64,000 nucleotides of DNA from Dendrobium chrysotoxum (GCA_019925795.1 CM034307.1:39519201-39583200); one strand, 5' to 3'; counted from the first letter of the stretch, positions 25,281 to 37,049 are shown. The notes: generated from the sequence alone by a model not told the origin. A program made the numbers and translations.

Positions 25281-25742
25281 TGTTAAAATAACTATCATTA
25301 ATGATTCAAATTATACTGAATTAATTGATTATTTTTAATTTTAATTTAGCATTTAAAATGATTGTCACTCATTTTTAATTCAGAAATTAAAACTGATCAT
25401 TTTTTAGTTTTAAATTCAGCCTTTAAAATTGAAATTTTTTTTATTGCTATGATGGTAATAATTTAAAATTTCTATATATTTTGGGTCTCTAAGCTTTTCT
25501 CTCTAACCACTTCTAAGAAAAAGAAACATACACCATCATTTGGGAGAGAAAATGTTTAGAAGAATTCAAAATTAGAGAAGAACACGATCAAATTTCAATG
25601 GCTGGAGGTATGTAAAATATGTTTATAAATTAACTTCTGCATCTTTGTTTATTCAATTCTATGTTTTATAAATTCATCTCGAATAAAAAAATATTATTGA
25701 ATTTGATAAACATTTGTAGACTTGACATTAAGTTTTCTAACA
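25281..25742 (+). repeat. 3' LTR of the copia element
   Basis: 462 bp, begins TGTTAAAATAAC directly after the purine tract and ends CTAACA. Homologous to the 5' LTR along its full length. Confidence 0.9.
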
Positions 25743-27470
25743 ATGAGTCACCGAATCTTGTGAGGAACCTTGGTTGCCTCCTATGATAGACGACTTGCTT
25801 TTGCAGGTTAGGGTGTGAAGCGCCTCTTGATCATTGGGCAAATTCTTCTATGAGTTCCAGGCAAGTATTGCCTGCAGATCACTGGGCGAGTCTACTTATG
25901 GTCCCCACTAGATGCAAGTTCCTTCATCGACTTGCCGATAATCTTCTAGCACCTGTGAAGACATATGCGAGTATACATAGACAAATGAAAAAAAATAGAA
26001 ACCAAACTAGAAAAGTGATTACAAGGCAGATAATATGATTAGTTTATAGTGTCTGTGTGTGCATTAGAGAGAGAGAGAGAGAGAGAGAGAATTTATTATT
26101 ATTATTAAGAGGTGAACTTTTCTTTATTTAAGGTAAGGATGAGAATTTATATTTATGGAATATCAAGTCCCAATTTAATAATAATATAGATGTTAAATTA
26201 TAATTTATTCATGAATCACACAAACTACATTGAGAATACCAAATAAAAAGAGATCAGAGAAATAGTGAAATAAAAATATTTTAAAGTGAAAAACTCTGAC
26301 ATTTCTGTAAAATGTGGTTGATCATAGAAGATTGCATAAAAGCTCACCTTATAACCCTCTATTTATAAATTTAGGTTAGAGCTTGAGTGTCATAAAATTG
26401 GGGGTATATATGGCTATACAAAAAATAAGATAAAAATATAATAGTCGTGTAGTTTAATTAGCATGTCTAACTTGGATGAAGTTGTCTATCAAACACCTAA
26501 GAAGTTGTTGGCTTAATGTGTATTTATGGTCGAATAACTGAGTAGGAATCACCCCCTTGAATCATCTCTAAGGCTGATTAATAGGTTGCATTCGCCTGAC
26601 TAAGACGATTTCTTAAATCATAGTTGTAAACTTGAGTCAAATTTATTTGTAGATTGCCAAATCCCTCTTAAACTTAGTTCGAGTTGACCAAGTTAACTTG
26701 GCTTGATCTATAATACATAAAGATTAACACATCCTCTGCTCATTTACTGAGCAAATGGCCTCGATATGTCTATCACTCTTGAAGAAAAAGAACAAAAGAA
26801 TTGTACCAGAAATGATGAGTTCATAAAATTATTCATGCTATTTATTGATAATTAATATGATATTATTTAATATGTAAATTAATTTATAAATTTTCCCATT
26901 ACTATTTAATTTTTAATTATTTGCTAATAACTGACCATGTATTTATCATTCAATATAGCCAAATTTGGCGTTGGTTTAGAAGAAAAGTAATAAAGAGGAT
27001 GAATTGTCGCCTAATAGGATTAATTATAGAAAATATTTAATTTAAGTGACTAATTACTCTTTTAATCTTTATTTTGAATTGTGTTCCCCATTTTGTATAC
27101 ATACGTATTTTAATTCAAGATTGATTACTTCTAAATAAAACATGTCTTAAGAAATAATAATTTTATTTTAATTTATTTTTAAGTGTGAAAATGAAATCAT
27201 CAGGATTCTTATGGTATTTGTAGAGTTTAGAACAAATATTTAAATGTTTAAGTATCTCCAATCAATTTATCCAATGTAATAAATTCATCACTTTACAAAT
27301 TACAATACACTCTTTCAAACTTTAAGCAACCAAATGGAACATAATTAGTCAAGTTTGCTGTTTATGCGTGTTAAAAGTTATGCCAATAAAGAGGAATTTT
27401 GATCTTTTACATACTAATGGAAGCTACATACAATTAGAGAATTAAGGTTAGCTAGCAAGGGATGCAAGAA
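25743..27470. other. Gene-free stretch with (GA)n tract
   Basis: A short moderately GC-rich patch (25,760-25,960) and a (GA)n tract at 26,066-26,090 are the only landmarks. No exon or TE domain was recognised. Confidence 0.45.
26066..26090. repeat. (GA)n microsatellite
   Basis: About 12 GA units. Confidence 0.95.
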
Positions 27471-27479
27471 TTTTTTATC

Positions 27480-28360
27480 AAGAAAACATGGCGTTAAGAA
27501 GATGTCGCTTTAGTTGAAACAACTTTCACTAATGATACATATGAACTACAAGAGGTTATTCTTCCTCAACTTGAAGCTGTTAACACAAAGTAGGTGAAAG
27601 CAAGCTGTTGTAAGTATCCATGGATATGGTAACGGTAAATTTTGGGTATTGGGCATATCTCCTAAGAGTTAGGGGAGATACAACCTTCGTGCGGTGAATG
27701 AGCAATATTAAAATATTGTGGTGGTCTCTAAGATTGTCCCACCTCATAAGTATATGACAACATGAACTGGGGAACATGAGGCAATCATAAAAACTTGGAA
27801 TTACCATTGAGGATAATCAAAGTAGTCATCCTCGTAGAATGAAGGCAACACTATCTTATAAAACTAATGATAATTGAAAAGTACTTTAGGAGGCACATAA
27901 TTCTCCTTTAATTTGAAAGTACAAAATGCCTTGGATAAATGAGTAAAATTATGATCTATTTATAAATATTATGAGAGTTATTTCAATTACTATAGAGAAT
28001 ATAGTAAAAAAAAAAATATTCATGTCAACATCAAATGTATTATATCATCACATCCCATAATTGAAAGTCATTAGAAGGTATTGTCTTTAAGAAGAATTGA
28101 TCAGCCTACATAAGCTATGGGCTATTATATAGACTAATATCTAGCCTATAATGATGATATAGGCTATTGTTGCCAATGACGATGTCTTCAATCAATAAAC
28201 CAGATATATCATCTTGTATATTTTAATATCATGAGTCTAATGGAAGCCATGGGTCAAATTTTCTATAAGCAATTGTTAGTATGTGCTAGAAGTCATGTTG
28301 TTTGATTATCATATCTTTGAGCCCATACAAAATTGGAGAGGTAAATTGAGTGGTGAGCAT
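27480..28360 (+). repeat. Diverged direct repeat, unit 1
   Basis: Aligns by eye with 28,360-29,230. Landmarks in common: CTTTAGTTGAAAC (27,508), GTAAGTATCC (27,610) and GATGTCTTCAATCAATAAAC (28,180). Origin unknown; no coding domain. Confidence 0.55.
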
Positions 28361-29230
28361 AAGATTTTTTACATGAAAAATTCATAAGTGAAAAACTATA
28401 GGGTCTAGCTTAGTTGAAATAGCTTATACTAGTATTATTTATAAATTATAAGAGGTTGACCATTTCTAAACCTAGACAAGACAATAATATAAAGTAAGTG
28501 GATGTAGTTTGTTATAAGTATCCCTCATGATGATTATATAAGAAAGTTTGGTACAACATAATGTTGTGCAATAAATGAGGTATTATTAAAAGTTTAGGGA
28601 GGCGACTAAGTATGGACAAGAAGGTTTTCCTTATGATAATGGCATAGGTCTATCCAGAGTAACATAAAGAGTAGGCCATAAAGATGGTTAAAAAGGTCAT
28701 TCTCCTTTAAGCAAAGGTAGTACAACCTTGAAACACAAAAGAGGCTTGACAAGAACTTCAAGTGGTGTTAGAGTTTTAGAATTATCCCATGATCTAAAAG
28801 TTTAAAATGCCTAAATGAGCAAATTTTAGGTTTATTTACATATTTTAAGAGTAGTATTTTATCCTTATTTTAAATAAATTAAAATATTTCTCATTCTTAT
28901 TAACAATAAAAGCACTATTGATTAAAAAAATGATTGCATGATCTTGACCATAGACTAGTTTGACCAACCCCTTGGGCCAGGAATAGCTGGTAGGATCCAT
29001 ATGTAGTGATGTCTTCTATTAACAAATTAAATATTTCATCCTATACATTTTGATGTCATAAGTTTATTACATGCGATGGGCTAAAATTCAAACAAGCTAA
29101 TTGATAATACTAATTCCTAGAAGGTTCAGGGCTCAAATTTGGAGATGCTAGAAAATGATGATGATGGGCTGTCATTTTAATAGCAATATAAACAACTAGC
29201 AAAATCAAAATTTATAAGTGCTATAAAAAT
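28361..29230 (+). repeat. Diverged direct repeat, unit 2
   Basis: Same order of landmarks as unit 1: CTTAGTTGAAAT (28,408), ATAAGTATCC (28,516), GATGTCTTCTATTAACAAAT (29,009). Spacing to unit 1 is about 830-900 bp. Confidence 0.55.
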
Positions 29231-29689
29231 TTTGAGAATCTAAAATTTTATCTATCAACTCCAAAGTAATGTATATTTGACAGCATAATCAAACATCGCT
29301 ACCCATGGTGATGAGAGGTCAAGTGGCCCCTTGACTATTGAGCTACTATTGCCCGAAGCCTATTTTTTTTTTTTCGAGTAGCGTAACGACCATGCTAAGA
29401 AGGAAGACGAGTAAAAATGACTAATCCTAGTCAAGCCAATATTGTTAGTTCAAGTTATTATTATACTTGAAGTTAGGTGTTTCTAGAGTAATTGGTTTCA
29501 TTGTGAGGAGATGATTATTTTGGCAGTGATCTTGACTCATTTAGAGCTTAACATGCTTTTAAATTAAATTTCTAGTGAAATTTATAATTAGTTATATTAT
29601 GTGCTAGAATATTTGCAATGTTGAAACATGTGTTTTATATCTTAATATTGCATAAAATTTTAGCTCACACAGATAAAATTATGAGAGAC

Positions 29690-29800
29690 CAAAATTTGTT
29701 ACATGATAATAAAAGAGGAAAAATGATAGAGCCTAGGTCAGTTGAATGAATCCACTAAAAATAGAAGATAAAAAAAACCTCACTTCCTCACAATTAAAGA
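29690..29800 (+). repeat. Possible third partial unit of the direct repeat
   Basis: ACATGATAATAAAAGAGG...GAGCCTAGGTCAGTTGAATG resembles the start of unit 2 (28,370-28,415). Only about 110 bp can be followed. Confidence 0.35.
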
Positions 29801-30605
29801 AGAAGGGATTATAAAATGTCTGAATAATTACATGATTCATGTTGTATGTTTTATAAAAATTAGGCATCTACAAGCGGACAATTAATCTCACCAATAGTGT
29901 TAAGATGTTAATTGCTCAATGACAAAAATATGATGATAGTGATAATTATTGTTGCTTTGATTATAAGTTATTTAGCCAACATTTGAGTGCCTTACCAATG
30001 TTAGAATCAAACGATAGTAGACTTTTTACATTCGTCTCAATTTGACTATACACACACAATATTTGAAAATTGTTTGTCCTTCAATTAGTAATTAGATGTT
30101 TCTAAACATGTTATAAATATTTGACTTGAATTTATTTGGACTCAAATTAGATCATTTGAAATGTCAATAGTTGTCGCATCCAGACATACAATTCAAATAT
30201 AAATTTCTTGAAATCAAAGTTCGAATGATCATGAATTTAACTTCGAAAACTTACGATTCAAATATTATCTCGAGCTTTACGACGTTTAAGTGAATTTTCT
30301 TAAAAAGAATATCAAGTTGAATGTTTAAGATCCTTTCCTTGTTGCCAGAAATTAAGCCTGATTTGTTAAGGATTTTAGTGATTCCCGCTGATAAGAATTT
30401 CATATAAGATTTCCTCTAGGCCAATTAATAAATAAACTCATGAAGCATTATTATAAAAAATGTAAGTTGTTGAGCACTACCAAATCCAGGCTTATAAGAG
30501 TGGCAGTAATGGGCTCTAGTTAGGCCTTTGAGCCCATTTATTTCTTAGATCATCACTGCTCCTTGCCCGCCACCATTGACTGCCAGTTGGTCACTGCTCA
30601 TGCTT
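29801..30605. other. Intergenic stretch, nothing recognised
   Basis: No exon, repeat terminus or RNA gene was seen between the direct repeats and the RTE LINE tail fragment. Confidence 0.45.
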
Positions 30606-30608
30606 TAT

Positions 30609-30710
30609 ATAAGAATTTAACTCTTAATAGAACATAATGGAAAAAAAAATTTCAAATAGCCAATTCCAAATAATAAGATAAAGGCTTGATGTTGTTTTTT
30701 TTTTTTTTTG
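30609..30710 (+). mobile_element. RTE-type LINE, 3' end only (5'-truncated)
   Basis: AAGAATTTAACTCTTAATAGAACATAATGG...GATAAAGGCTTGATGTTG matches the last 95 bp of the RTE LINE at 54.56-56.21 kb. A run of 15 T follows where the full copy has (GTT)n. It lies just past the CDF locus stop codon, possibly in its 3' UTR or flank. Confidence 0.7.
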
Positions 30711-31054
30711 TGAAAAACATTCGAAGAAAACATTTCAGTTGATCTACAAAACCTATCCTTACAATCAACCAAGAAGGTTTAAAACGAGAATCACTAATAT
30801 CTCTCTTGAGATTGAATGTGTTACAGGTGCTCCCATTTGTAAAGCAGGAGCAGCACATAAAATCTGAACCTCTATGGACAGCTAACCTTACCTTTATTAA
30901 CAGAAAACTTCTGACAGCAAAGTTACTTCGCCAAATCTGTGCAATAGCGGGGCTTAGGAATAAACACGAGAAGGATTTACTAAGGCAGCCTCAAAGACTT
31001 GGAAGTAAAATAGTTTCAAAAAATTACTTTAAATAATGCAGCAACATGCCAACA

Positions 31055-31758
31055 TTATGTGCTTTCATGGAACGTTTTAGACCGCGACAAGGCTGCTGGA
31101 TTTGCTTGCAACACTTGAGCAGCATCCGGTATGTCAGCCCTGATCTGAGTCTTGGATTGGAAACCTTTGAAGATGCCACCTTGCTTATCAGATTCCCCAG
31201 GCTTTATTCCAAGAGTAGCCCATATAGAACTCTTTGCAGCCTCATCAGGATCATCAATTCTTAAGGTTTTGGGGACCCATAAAAACCTCTCAAATTTCTC
31301 CTCACCTTGTAGATCAGAATTTCTTGAATGCTTCCCCAAGACTGGAGAACCATTAGTTGAACATCCACTGTAACTGTTGGGCAATGATGTTGATGATACA
31401 CCGTTAGATCCCAGCCAAGGAGCACTCCAGGCTCCATTAGGCCAGTTAGTCATGCATCCCAGAAAGATGGCATCAAAGGATAAGGTGTGACAGGCGCACA
31501 AAATGCAGAAGAAGCCAACATAGGTGGTGGAATCCATGCAGCTGGTTTTGAACTGGGGTTGCGCAATTCGATATTCACATCAGAAGGGCACTTGCCAGAC
31601 ATGAAGGAGAAATGTTGCTCCACCCTGGACCCCAACGGTAGCCCCAATGCCCAACATAACAATGTAAAGTATGTGGCAGAGCGACTACATTACAAGAATC
31701 GTGCATGCCATTTTGGCCTAAACAAACTGCATTTTCAGAATGGCCACTTCCATTCTGG
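31055..31758 (-). pseudogene. CDF exon 2, 3' part in three successive frames
   Basis: Conserved CDF C-terminal blocks are all present but out of frame with each other: 31,755-31,600 (GQNGMHDSCN, WGYRWGPGW), 31,600-31,465 (AAWIPPPMLASSAFCAPV, PLMPSFW) and 31,465-31,055 (WSAPWLGSNG, GSPVLGKHSR, FERFLWVPKTLRIDDPDEAA, SSIWATLGIKP, AALSRSKTF). One or two bases gained or lost at each junction would explain it. Confidence 0.8.
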
Positions 31759-32397
31759 TCAGACTCCATTTGGAGTTTCCCCGGTTTCTTTAGCAAAGCA
31801 TGTTTCAGCAGTTCCCTTCTGTTCTCCAAGCTCAAAAACGTGTTCCTTTGATTCACATAGTGGTTTCTCTGGACCAAGTTTCAAAATCGCAACATTTCCT
31901 TTCAAAGATTTCAAAGAGGCAGAAAGCACGCTGGGTAGAACTTGATGGTAAGCTGAATCAGGAGTATCTGGCTGGGTAACTGCAACTCCATCAGATGGTA
32001 TTGTTGTTTGTTGGCTCTGCATGGCTGAATGCTTATTTTTCCTCTTGCCAGCACCCACTGGAACATTCCTCATAGTCCCCCCAGCAGTCCAGTACCTCTG
32101 ACAGTTCTTACAGAAGTGTCTTGGCTGGCTAACATTGTAGTTGTTATAATAAAAAAATTTGGTTTCCATGCTGTCACAGCGAGGACAAGGAAGAATTTTA
32201 TCAGGCTTCTTAATTACCTTTTCTTGTCCTTGAATATTAGCTTCTTTATCTGGCATAGGATCCGTTGCCTTGTCATCTAAAGTGGATTTTTGCTGGTTAG
32301 CTTCATTGTAGTTGCTCAGCCGTGTGCTGATCACCTCACATGGTTCCAATAAGCCAGAGATAGCTGGAATCTGATCACAATTTTGCAAGCTTGAAAT
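31759..32397 (-). CDS. CDF exon 2, 5' part with intact Dof domain
   Basis: The acceptor CCTAAG|ATT fits phase 0 with exon 1. The frame runs through KILPCPRCDSMETKF, CKNCQRYWTAGGTMRNVPVG and the basic tail KRKNKH, all diagnostic of group II (CDF) Dof proteins. The stop TGA at 31,759 is premature, because the next base frame continues with ESDQNGSGHSENAVC as in normal CDFs. Confidence 0.85.
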   Translation of the reverse strand: MSSLQNCDQIPAISGLLEPCEVISTRLSNYNEANQQKSTLDDKATDPMPDKEANIQGQEKVIKKPDKILPCPRCDSMETKFFYYNNYNVSQPRHFCKNCQRYWTAGGTMRNVPVGAGKRKNKHSAMQSQQTTIPSDGVAVTQPDTPDSAYHQVLPSVLSASLKSLKGNVAILKLGPEKPLCESKEHVFELGEQKGTAETCFAKETGETPNGV

Positions 32398-34283
32398 CTT
32401 AGGACCATGAACAGGAAAACGTTTTAGTTTTCTCCATAATAAAATTTTAGCAAGCTCAAAGAATCGTTTCTGCTAACTATGAGCTAATGCTAACAATATT
32501 CATTTAGCAAAACCAGTAGTACGGCAATTACTCCCCTTTTCAAAACCAAAAGCTACATATTAAATTTTATTAACAGGCACAATCCTCTATATTTTATCCA
32601 TTATAAAGGGTTTGATCATCACATTACTGAACATTGATTGCCATAACTAATTTACTTCATTAAATCATAATTATTTATCAATCAAATAAGCTCATGTTGA
32701 AGGTTTACGGAGTGTAATCCTTATTGTTGACTTCCTTGCTTCCACATAAAAAATCAGCCTTTTATGATTTCTCTTCTAATCCATGGTTTGATTCTTAGCA
32801 TCTTGTTCTATTGTGAACCATCACAAGATATACAAGCTACATAGCCAAACTTATGCTTTCAACTCATTCTGGAAACAAAAGTGCACAGTTCTCAAGTAAT
32901 GTCTATGAATGAAGTTTTATTTTAACCATTTTCAGAATCCTATTCCTCTTATCATTTCTCAGTTTCAGATATGTCCATTGTAGACTAAATTGTGAATCTG
33001 TTAGGTCGGCCCTAGGGCCAGCTGAACCGGTCCAACCTGAGCAAAGGAGGAGGGGGGGAACCAAAGGGAAGAGAGAGACAGGCCGGTTGGGGAGATGGGG
33101 CCCACAACTCAATTAAACTTTGCTTTGGGAGGGGAAATTTGAATTATGGGCTGTTTAGGGATTTTGTATTGGTCCTATTTGCTTTAATTAGTTTCTCTTG
33201 GGAGGGTTAGAGTTTTCATCTTGAATTTGAATCTGAATTTGGGATCTTGGTTTTGTTTGGTGGGCTCTAGGCTTTTGCTAGAGATTTAGAGAGTCAAATC
33301 TTCCTCTCGAATCGAAGATTCATTGTATCAGGTTATTGCTTTTCATCTATTAGTAGATTTCAAGTGCTATTTTTTGTGATTTCCCTACAGATTTTATCAA
33401 AAATCTGCTCTGGGTTGTTGTTTTTCTCTGAATTTCTGCAAGTTTTCCCTGTTTTGGTTGTTGTTTTCTTTCAGAATCCAAATCACAGCCTAACCATATG
33501 TCCTGTGGATAACAAAACATAATCTTTAGGAGGGAAAAAAAAAACCAACTAACATCAACCTGACCATATTCTTGCACCATGAAACAGCAGACTGAGCTAA
33601 GTTCATAGAAAGTAATTGAAAGTAGCATAAAATCTCAGAACATAAGTAATCTAGGCAGAAGGGAAACTTAAAAAAGCTGAACAGCTATGGTCAACAGAAA
33701 CATGTCACTTATCTTTATCATAAAGAACACAGATGAAAGAACATAAACCCTAAAATATGCGCCAAAACAACACAAAATGCTATCAGCAAATCACTTCTTT
33801 CATGTCCATTCAGTTAAGGGTTATAATAGCAACTAAGAAGCAAAGTTTACTCTCAGAATCTTCACCATCCATTCCAATGGGGCACCAAAGGACCGTACTA
33901 TCTTCCAAGCTTGAAATATACATTTCAAGATCAAGAACTTGGCAGCAATCACCATAAAAATTTGATAAAAGGCAAATCATAAGTATCATCAATATATCTA
34001 GAATCCTAGAAATTACAAATCCACAGCCTCCATAAACCACCAAAAATTGATTATTAGCTGATTACAAAAGGGGAAAATTGGATCCGCCCATCAACATTAA
34101 TAAAAAATTATAAAATCCACCTCAGGGAACAAAAAAACAAACGAGAGTTACAAGCCAGGATAACAAATATCTGGCTACTAAGAAACATACAAAATAAAAT
34201 AAAATAAAAACGTTCAGAGATACAAAGCAGAGTAAGATGCAAAAGGCTGCAAACCCTAAGATCAAGTTCCGTACCGGGTTCAC
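32398..34283 (-). other. CDF intron 1
   Basis: About 1.9 kb between exons, with GT...AG borders. It holds AT-rich DNA and a moderately GC-rich patch at 33,000-33,110. No TE terminus was recognised. Confidence 0.6.
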
Positions 34284-34421
34284 CTTCTCGTGATCCTCCG
34301 ACTCCAGGCAATCAGGTGTCGGCCCTGAGACCTTGTCCGCCTGTGGCGAAGGAAGCTCGCAGTCCGACTGAGGAATCGGCCTTCCGAACAGCTTCATCGC
34401 TGAAAATATAGCGTCACACAT
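34284..34421 (-). CDS. CDF exon 1
   Basis: The ATG at 34,421 opens MCDAIFSAMKLFGRPIPQSD, the usual CDF N-terminal motif, followed by KVSGPTPDCLESEDHEK. The donor is AAG|GTGAAC, phase 0; a second possible donor (GTACGG) lies 9 nt further on. The first ATG was preferred because upstream codons in frame lack another ATG. Confidence 0.7.
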
Positions 34422-34661
34422 GTTGCAGGTCGTCACTTTCAGAATCCAGATGATGGAAGCTGACGTCCTCGATCTCCTTCTATTCTCTTAAAAAAAAAAT
34501 TATTTGTTTGGAGGCAAAGAAGGAGAGGAAGAAGATAGACGAGACCAAGTAAGAGGAAGAAGCAGAGACTTGAGGAGGGTCCAAGTGCGTCAACTCAACT
34601 AAATGATTTGACCGTTAAAATCTCAAAATATTTCACAGATTTTTTTTGTGTGATCAACTTA

Positions 34662-34791
34662 GATTTCGTTTGGAATTTCGTTTGAGATGATTTTTTTATT
34701 GCTTCTTAAAATAATTTTTTAGTATAAAATTTTTATTTTTTACTAAAAATCAATTTTAAAAATTGATAAAAAAGTTGTATCAAACGAAGCC
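34662..34791. mobile_element. Tourist-like MITE, copy E, upstream of CDF
   Basis: 130 bp palindromic copy (GATTTCGTTTGG...CAAACGAAGCC) with TTA duplications. It starts about 240 bp upstream of the CDF ATG, in its likely promoter. Confidence 0.75.
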
Positions 34792-34823
34792 TTAGTCTCA
34801 AAATATTATATTGACCCAATTTA

Positions 34824-34951
34824 GATTTTATTTAGGATAATTTTTTTACTATTTTCTAAAGTAATTTTTTAATAGAAAATTTTCTTAAACTAACTTTTTT
34901 GTACTAGAAAGATATTTAGAAAGCAATAAGAAAGCTGTCTAAAATCAAATC
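34824..34951. mobile_element. Tourist-like MITE, copy F, upstream of CDF
   Basis: 128 bp diverged copy (GATTTTATTTAGGATAAT...GCTGTCTAAAATCAAATC), flanked by TTA and TTT, about 30 bp beyond copy E. Confidence 0.6.
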
Positions 34952-36107
34952 TTTGTTTTTCAATTACACAAATTTTGATTCAAAATTATGCTTCATATTA
35001 TAATTAGAATATAAATATGATGCAAATTTAATCTCTCGATTTAACAAAATCTCAATTTAATTTCAAAAGGATCATTTTGAATCAATTTTGTATAGCCAAA
35101 AAATTAAATTGAAGTAATTTTATACTCTGAGAGACTGAGACCAAATGATCATATATAAATAATCGGGAGACTATTTTAAAATTTATCCCATGATTTGATC
35201 TAACTCATGAGTCAAATTATTTAAAAATTATTATAATAACAATATTTAAAAGAAATTACAATTCAAATTTTTAACTATAAACTTATTACAAATATATCTA
35301 ATTTCTTATTTTTTTATCATTTAATAATAAATCAAAATAATTGTGTTTTTTCATAAAATTTAGTCCTAATTTCATCTTAATCTAAGGTGGGGTAAGGATG
35401 ACCGGATATGCCGGTCAAATCTGGGGACCACCACGGAAGCCACGTCAGCTTCTCCTGACCGGTAGTTCGCATCGCGGAGGTTCACGTCGCTGATGTCAGC
35501 AGACCGGCTGGAATTTTCTTTTTATTTTTTATTTTTTATTTGTTAATGTCACGCTCGTTCCACTTTGCACTTTATTTTTCAAGTAGAGCAAAAATACAAC
35601 TTTGCCACTCATCTTAGTATCAACGATAGAGCGCTGTCGGATAAAGGAATTTGTCCACGTGTACGGCGTCAGGTCGCACATCTGCCCTCACTTGTTTTTA
35701 ACTTTTGGCTGCTCTTGAGATGTTTTTTGAGCAAAGCTGAAACGTTGGACAAAATGTTCTGTGGGGAATTGTTCTGTTAACGAATAATGGAATTTCCTAT
35801 ATTAAAAAAATAGTATTGTAATCATAAAAAGTGTTGGATCATAAGAGAGAATGTAATTTATATTGTGATACTATTGCATATTATATTGGTGTTAGAAAGT
35901 CTTTTAATTAATTAATTAATTTAGATCTTATAAAATTTTGATCATTAATCTAAGATTATGTCAAGTAATTTTGAACATTTACTCATTTATATAAATCTCA
36001 AAATATTAAGCATGATATTTTTATCAGTAGAAATTTCATTTTAGTCGTACTGATATTTTACACAAGTTTAAGTAAAAGATAATATATCGTCTTGTATTAT
36101 TAACTCT
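34952..36107. other. Intergenic stretch upstream of CDF, no gene recognised
   Basis: Mostly AT-rich. A GC-richer patch at 35,395-35,510 contains several CCGGTC/GACCGG motifs, possibly sub-terminal repeats of a DNA transposon, but ends could not be fixed. A 71-codon open frame at 35,565-35,780 has no recognisable product. Confidence 0.4.
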
Positions 36108-36237
36108 GGCTTTGTTTGGGACATCTTTCTTATTGTTTTATAAAGCTGTTTTTTAGTATAAAAATTTTTTTAATTTAAAATTTTTATACTAAATGCTACT
36201 TTGGAAAGCAGTAAAAAAGCTGTCCCAAACAAAGCCT
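36108..36237. mobile_element. Tourist-like MITE, copy G (best preserved arms)
   Basis: 130 bp. GGCTTTGTTTGGGACA on the left pairs with CTGTCCCAAACAAAGCC on the right. The usual TTA duplication is not evident at this copy. Confidence 0.75.
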
Positions 36238-36418
36238 CTATATGATGAGAATGTGATTATAAGCATTGTGTCTGCAGTTATAGTGCACTGTGCATTTTAT
36301 ATAGGTAGAATAGTCAAAATAACGACGGGCGGGTACAACAATATTAATGGAATAAACCCTAAAATCTATTTGGCAATCATACATGCATCCGTATTAGCTA
36401 GATCATGGTCATGTTAAG

Positions 36419-36565
36419 GAAAAATTATTCTGTGTGGACGTCCAAATAACTGAGCCCGTGGCTCGGTACCGCTCGGTATCAAGGCCCGGTATTGCTAACG
36501 TGGCTCACTCTGATTGGTATCCGGACGTAGAGCTGCATTCAACGTCCGCACAGAATAATCTCTTG
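36419..36565. mobile_element. 147 bp hAT-type MITE with perfect 8 bp target duplication
   Basis: ATTATTCTGTGTGGACGT on the left pairs with ACGTCCGCACAGAATAAT on the right. ATGTTAAG flanks both ends exactly (36,411-36,418 and 36,566-36,573). The middle repeats GCTCGGTA and related motifs. A different family from the Tourist-like copies. Confidence 0.8.
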
Positions 36566-37049
36566 ATGTTAAGACACTCATTTCTAGCGAGTTAGATAAG
36601 TCAAATTGTGTTGGGTGAGGTTGCAACAATTTAAATAATAAACCAAATTATAATATGTACTGATTACATGGAATTTATGTAAAATAATTACATACGTAAA
36701 ATCTATGGGCTCTTGGTATTAATTTTTATTACAAGTTAACAATTATAATGGACATGCACCACATGTCCATACCCCTATCTAGTGTCAAAGGACGAATCCA
36801 TAAGCCCAAATATGTTAAGAGCAAATTAATATTCTAGCTTATTTCTCTTATAAATGGTATGACTAGCACCTGGCTAGCTCATCTAGCCTCACCCTTTACT
36901 CCACCTCTCTACCAAGTCATTTATAACTCTCAACCCAAAATCCTTCTCAACATCTCAACAAAGGTCCTCACAGGCATTTCTCTTAGTTCAATGAGTATTC
37001 TTCTTGAACTCGTCTATTCTTGAGACATATTTATTTGTCTTAAATTGAG

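Larger units (their letters stand above)
17303..25742 (+). mobile_element. Decayed Ty1/copia LTR retrotransposon with nested insertion
   Basis: Two LTRs (464 and 462 bp) begin TGTTAAAA and end CTAACA. The 5' LTR is followed by a primer-binding site like TGGTATCA(A)AGC for initiator tRNA-Met, and the 3' LTR is preceded by the purine tract AAGTGGGAGAT. In order: a gag zinc-knuckle remnant near 18,418, a protease-like DSRYAIHIC, a GAG-pre-integrase motif ending at 19,101, then the palindromic insertion, then the integrase/RT linker, RT with YVDD near 24,138 and RNase H to about 24,980. Several in-frame stops show it is dead. The integrase core is missing. Flanking 5-mers (TTTAG, ATGAG) do not match convincingly. 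Confidence 0.9.
31055..34421 (-). pseudogene. Cycling Dof factor (CDF) gene, frameshifted
   Basis: A CDF-type transcription factor binds AAAG-type sites and, in the well-studied plant members, represses photoperiodic flowering genes. Exon 1 (34,284-34,421) encodes 46 aa with the family KLFGRPIP motif. After an intron of about 1.9 kb, exon 2 encodes the Dof finger with Cys 117, 120, 142 and 145 (C-x2-C-x21-C-x2-C), then the CDF C-terminal blocks. Those blocks are spread over different frames: NGMHDSCN and GYRWGPGW, then PPPMLASSAFCAP, then GCMTNWPNGAWSAPWLGSNG and the terminal LWVPKTLRIDDPDEAAKSSI block ending at 31,055. Frame changes fall near 31,760, 31,600 and 31,465. As written the product stops at about 258 aa and keeps the Dof domain only. 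Base errors in the assembly are the alternative to true decay. Confidence 0.8.

Noticed and set aside
31487..31945. 152 aa plus-strand frame opposite the CDF gene
   Set aside because: It is the antisense shadow of CDF exon 2, whose minus-strand motifs are unmistakable.
32903..33112. GC-richer patch with a 69 aa frame in the CDF intron
   Set aside because: No domain and no splice fit to the CDF gene; left as intron sequence.
35395..35780. Possible small gene or DNA transposon upstream of CDF
   Set aside because: CCGGTC motifs hint at transposon sub-termini, but no inverted ends or target duplication could be found.
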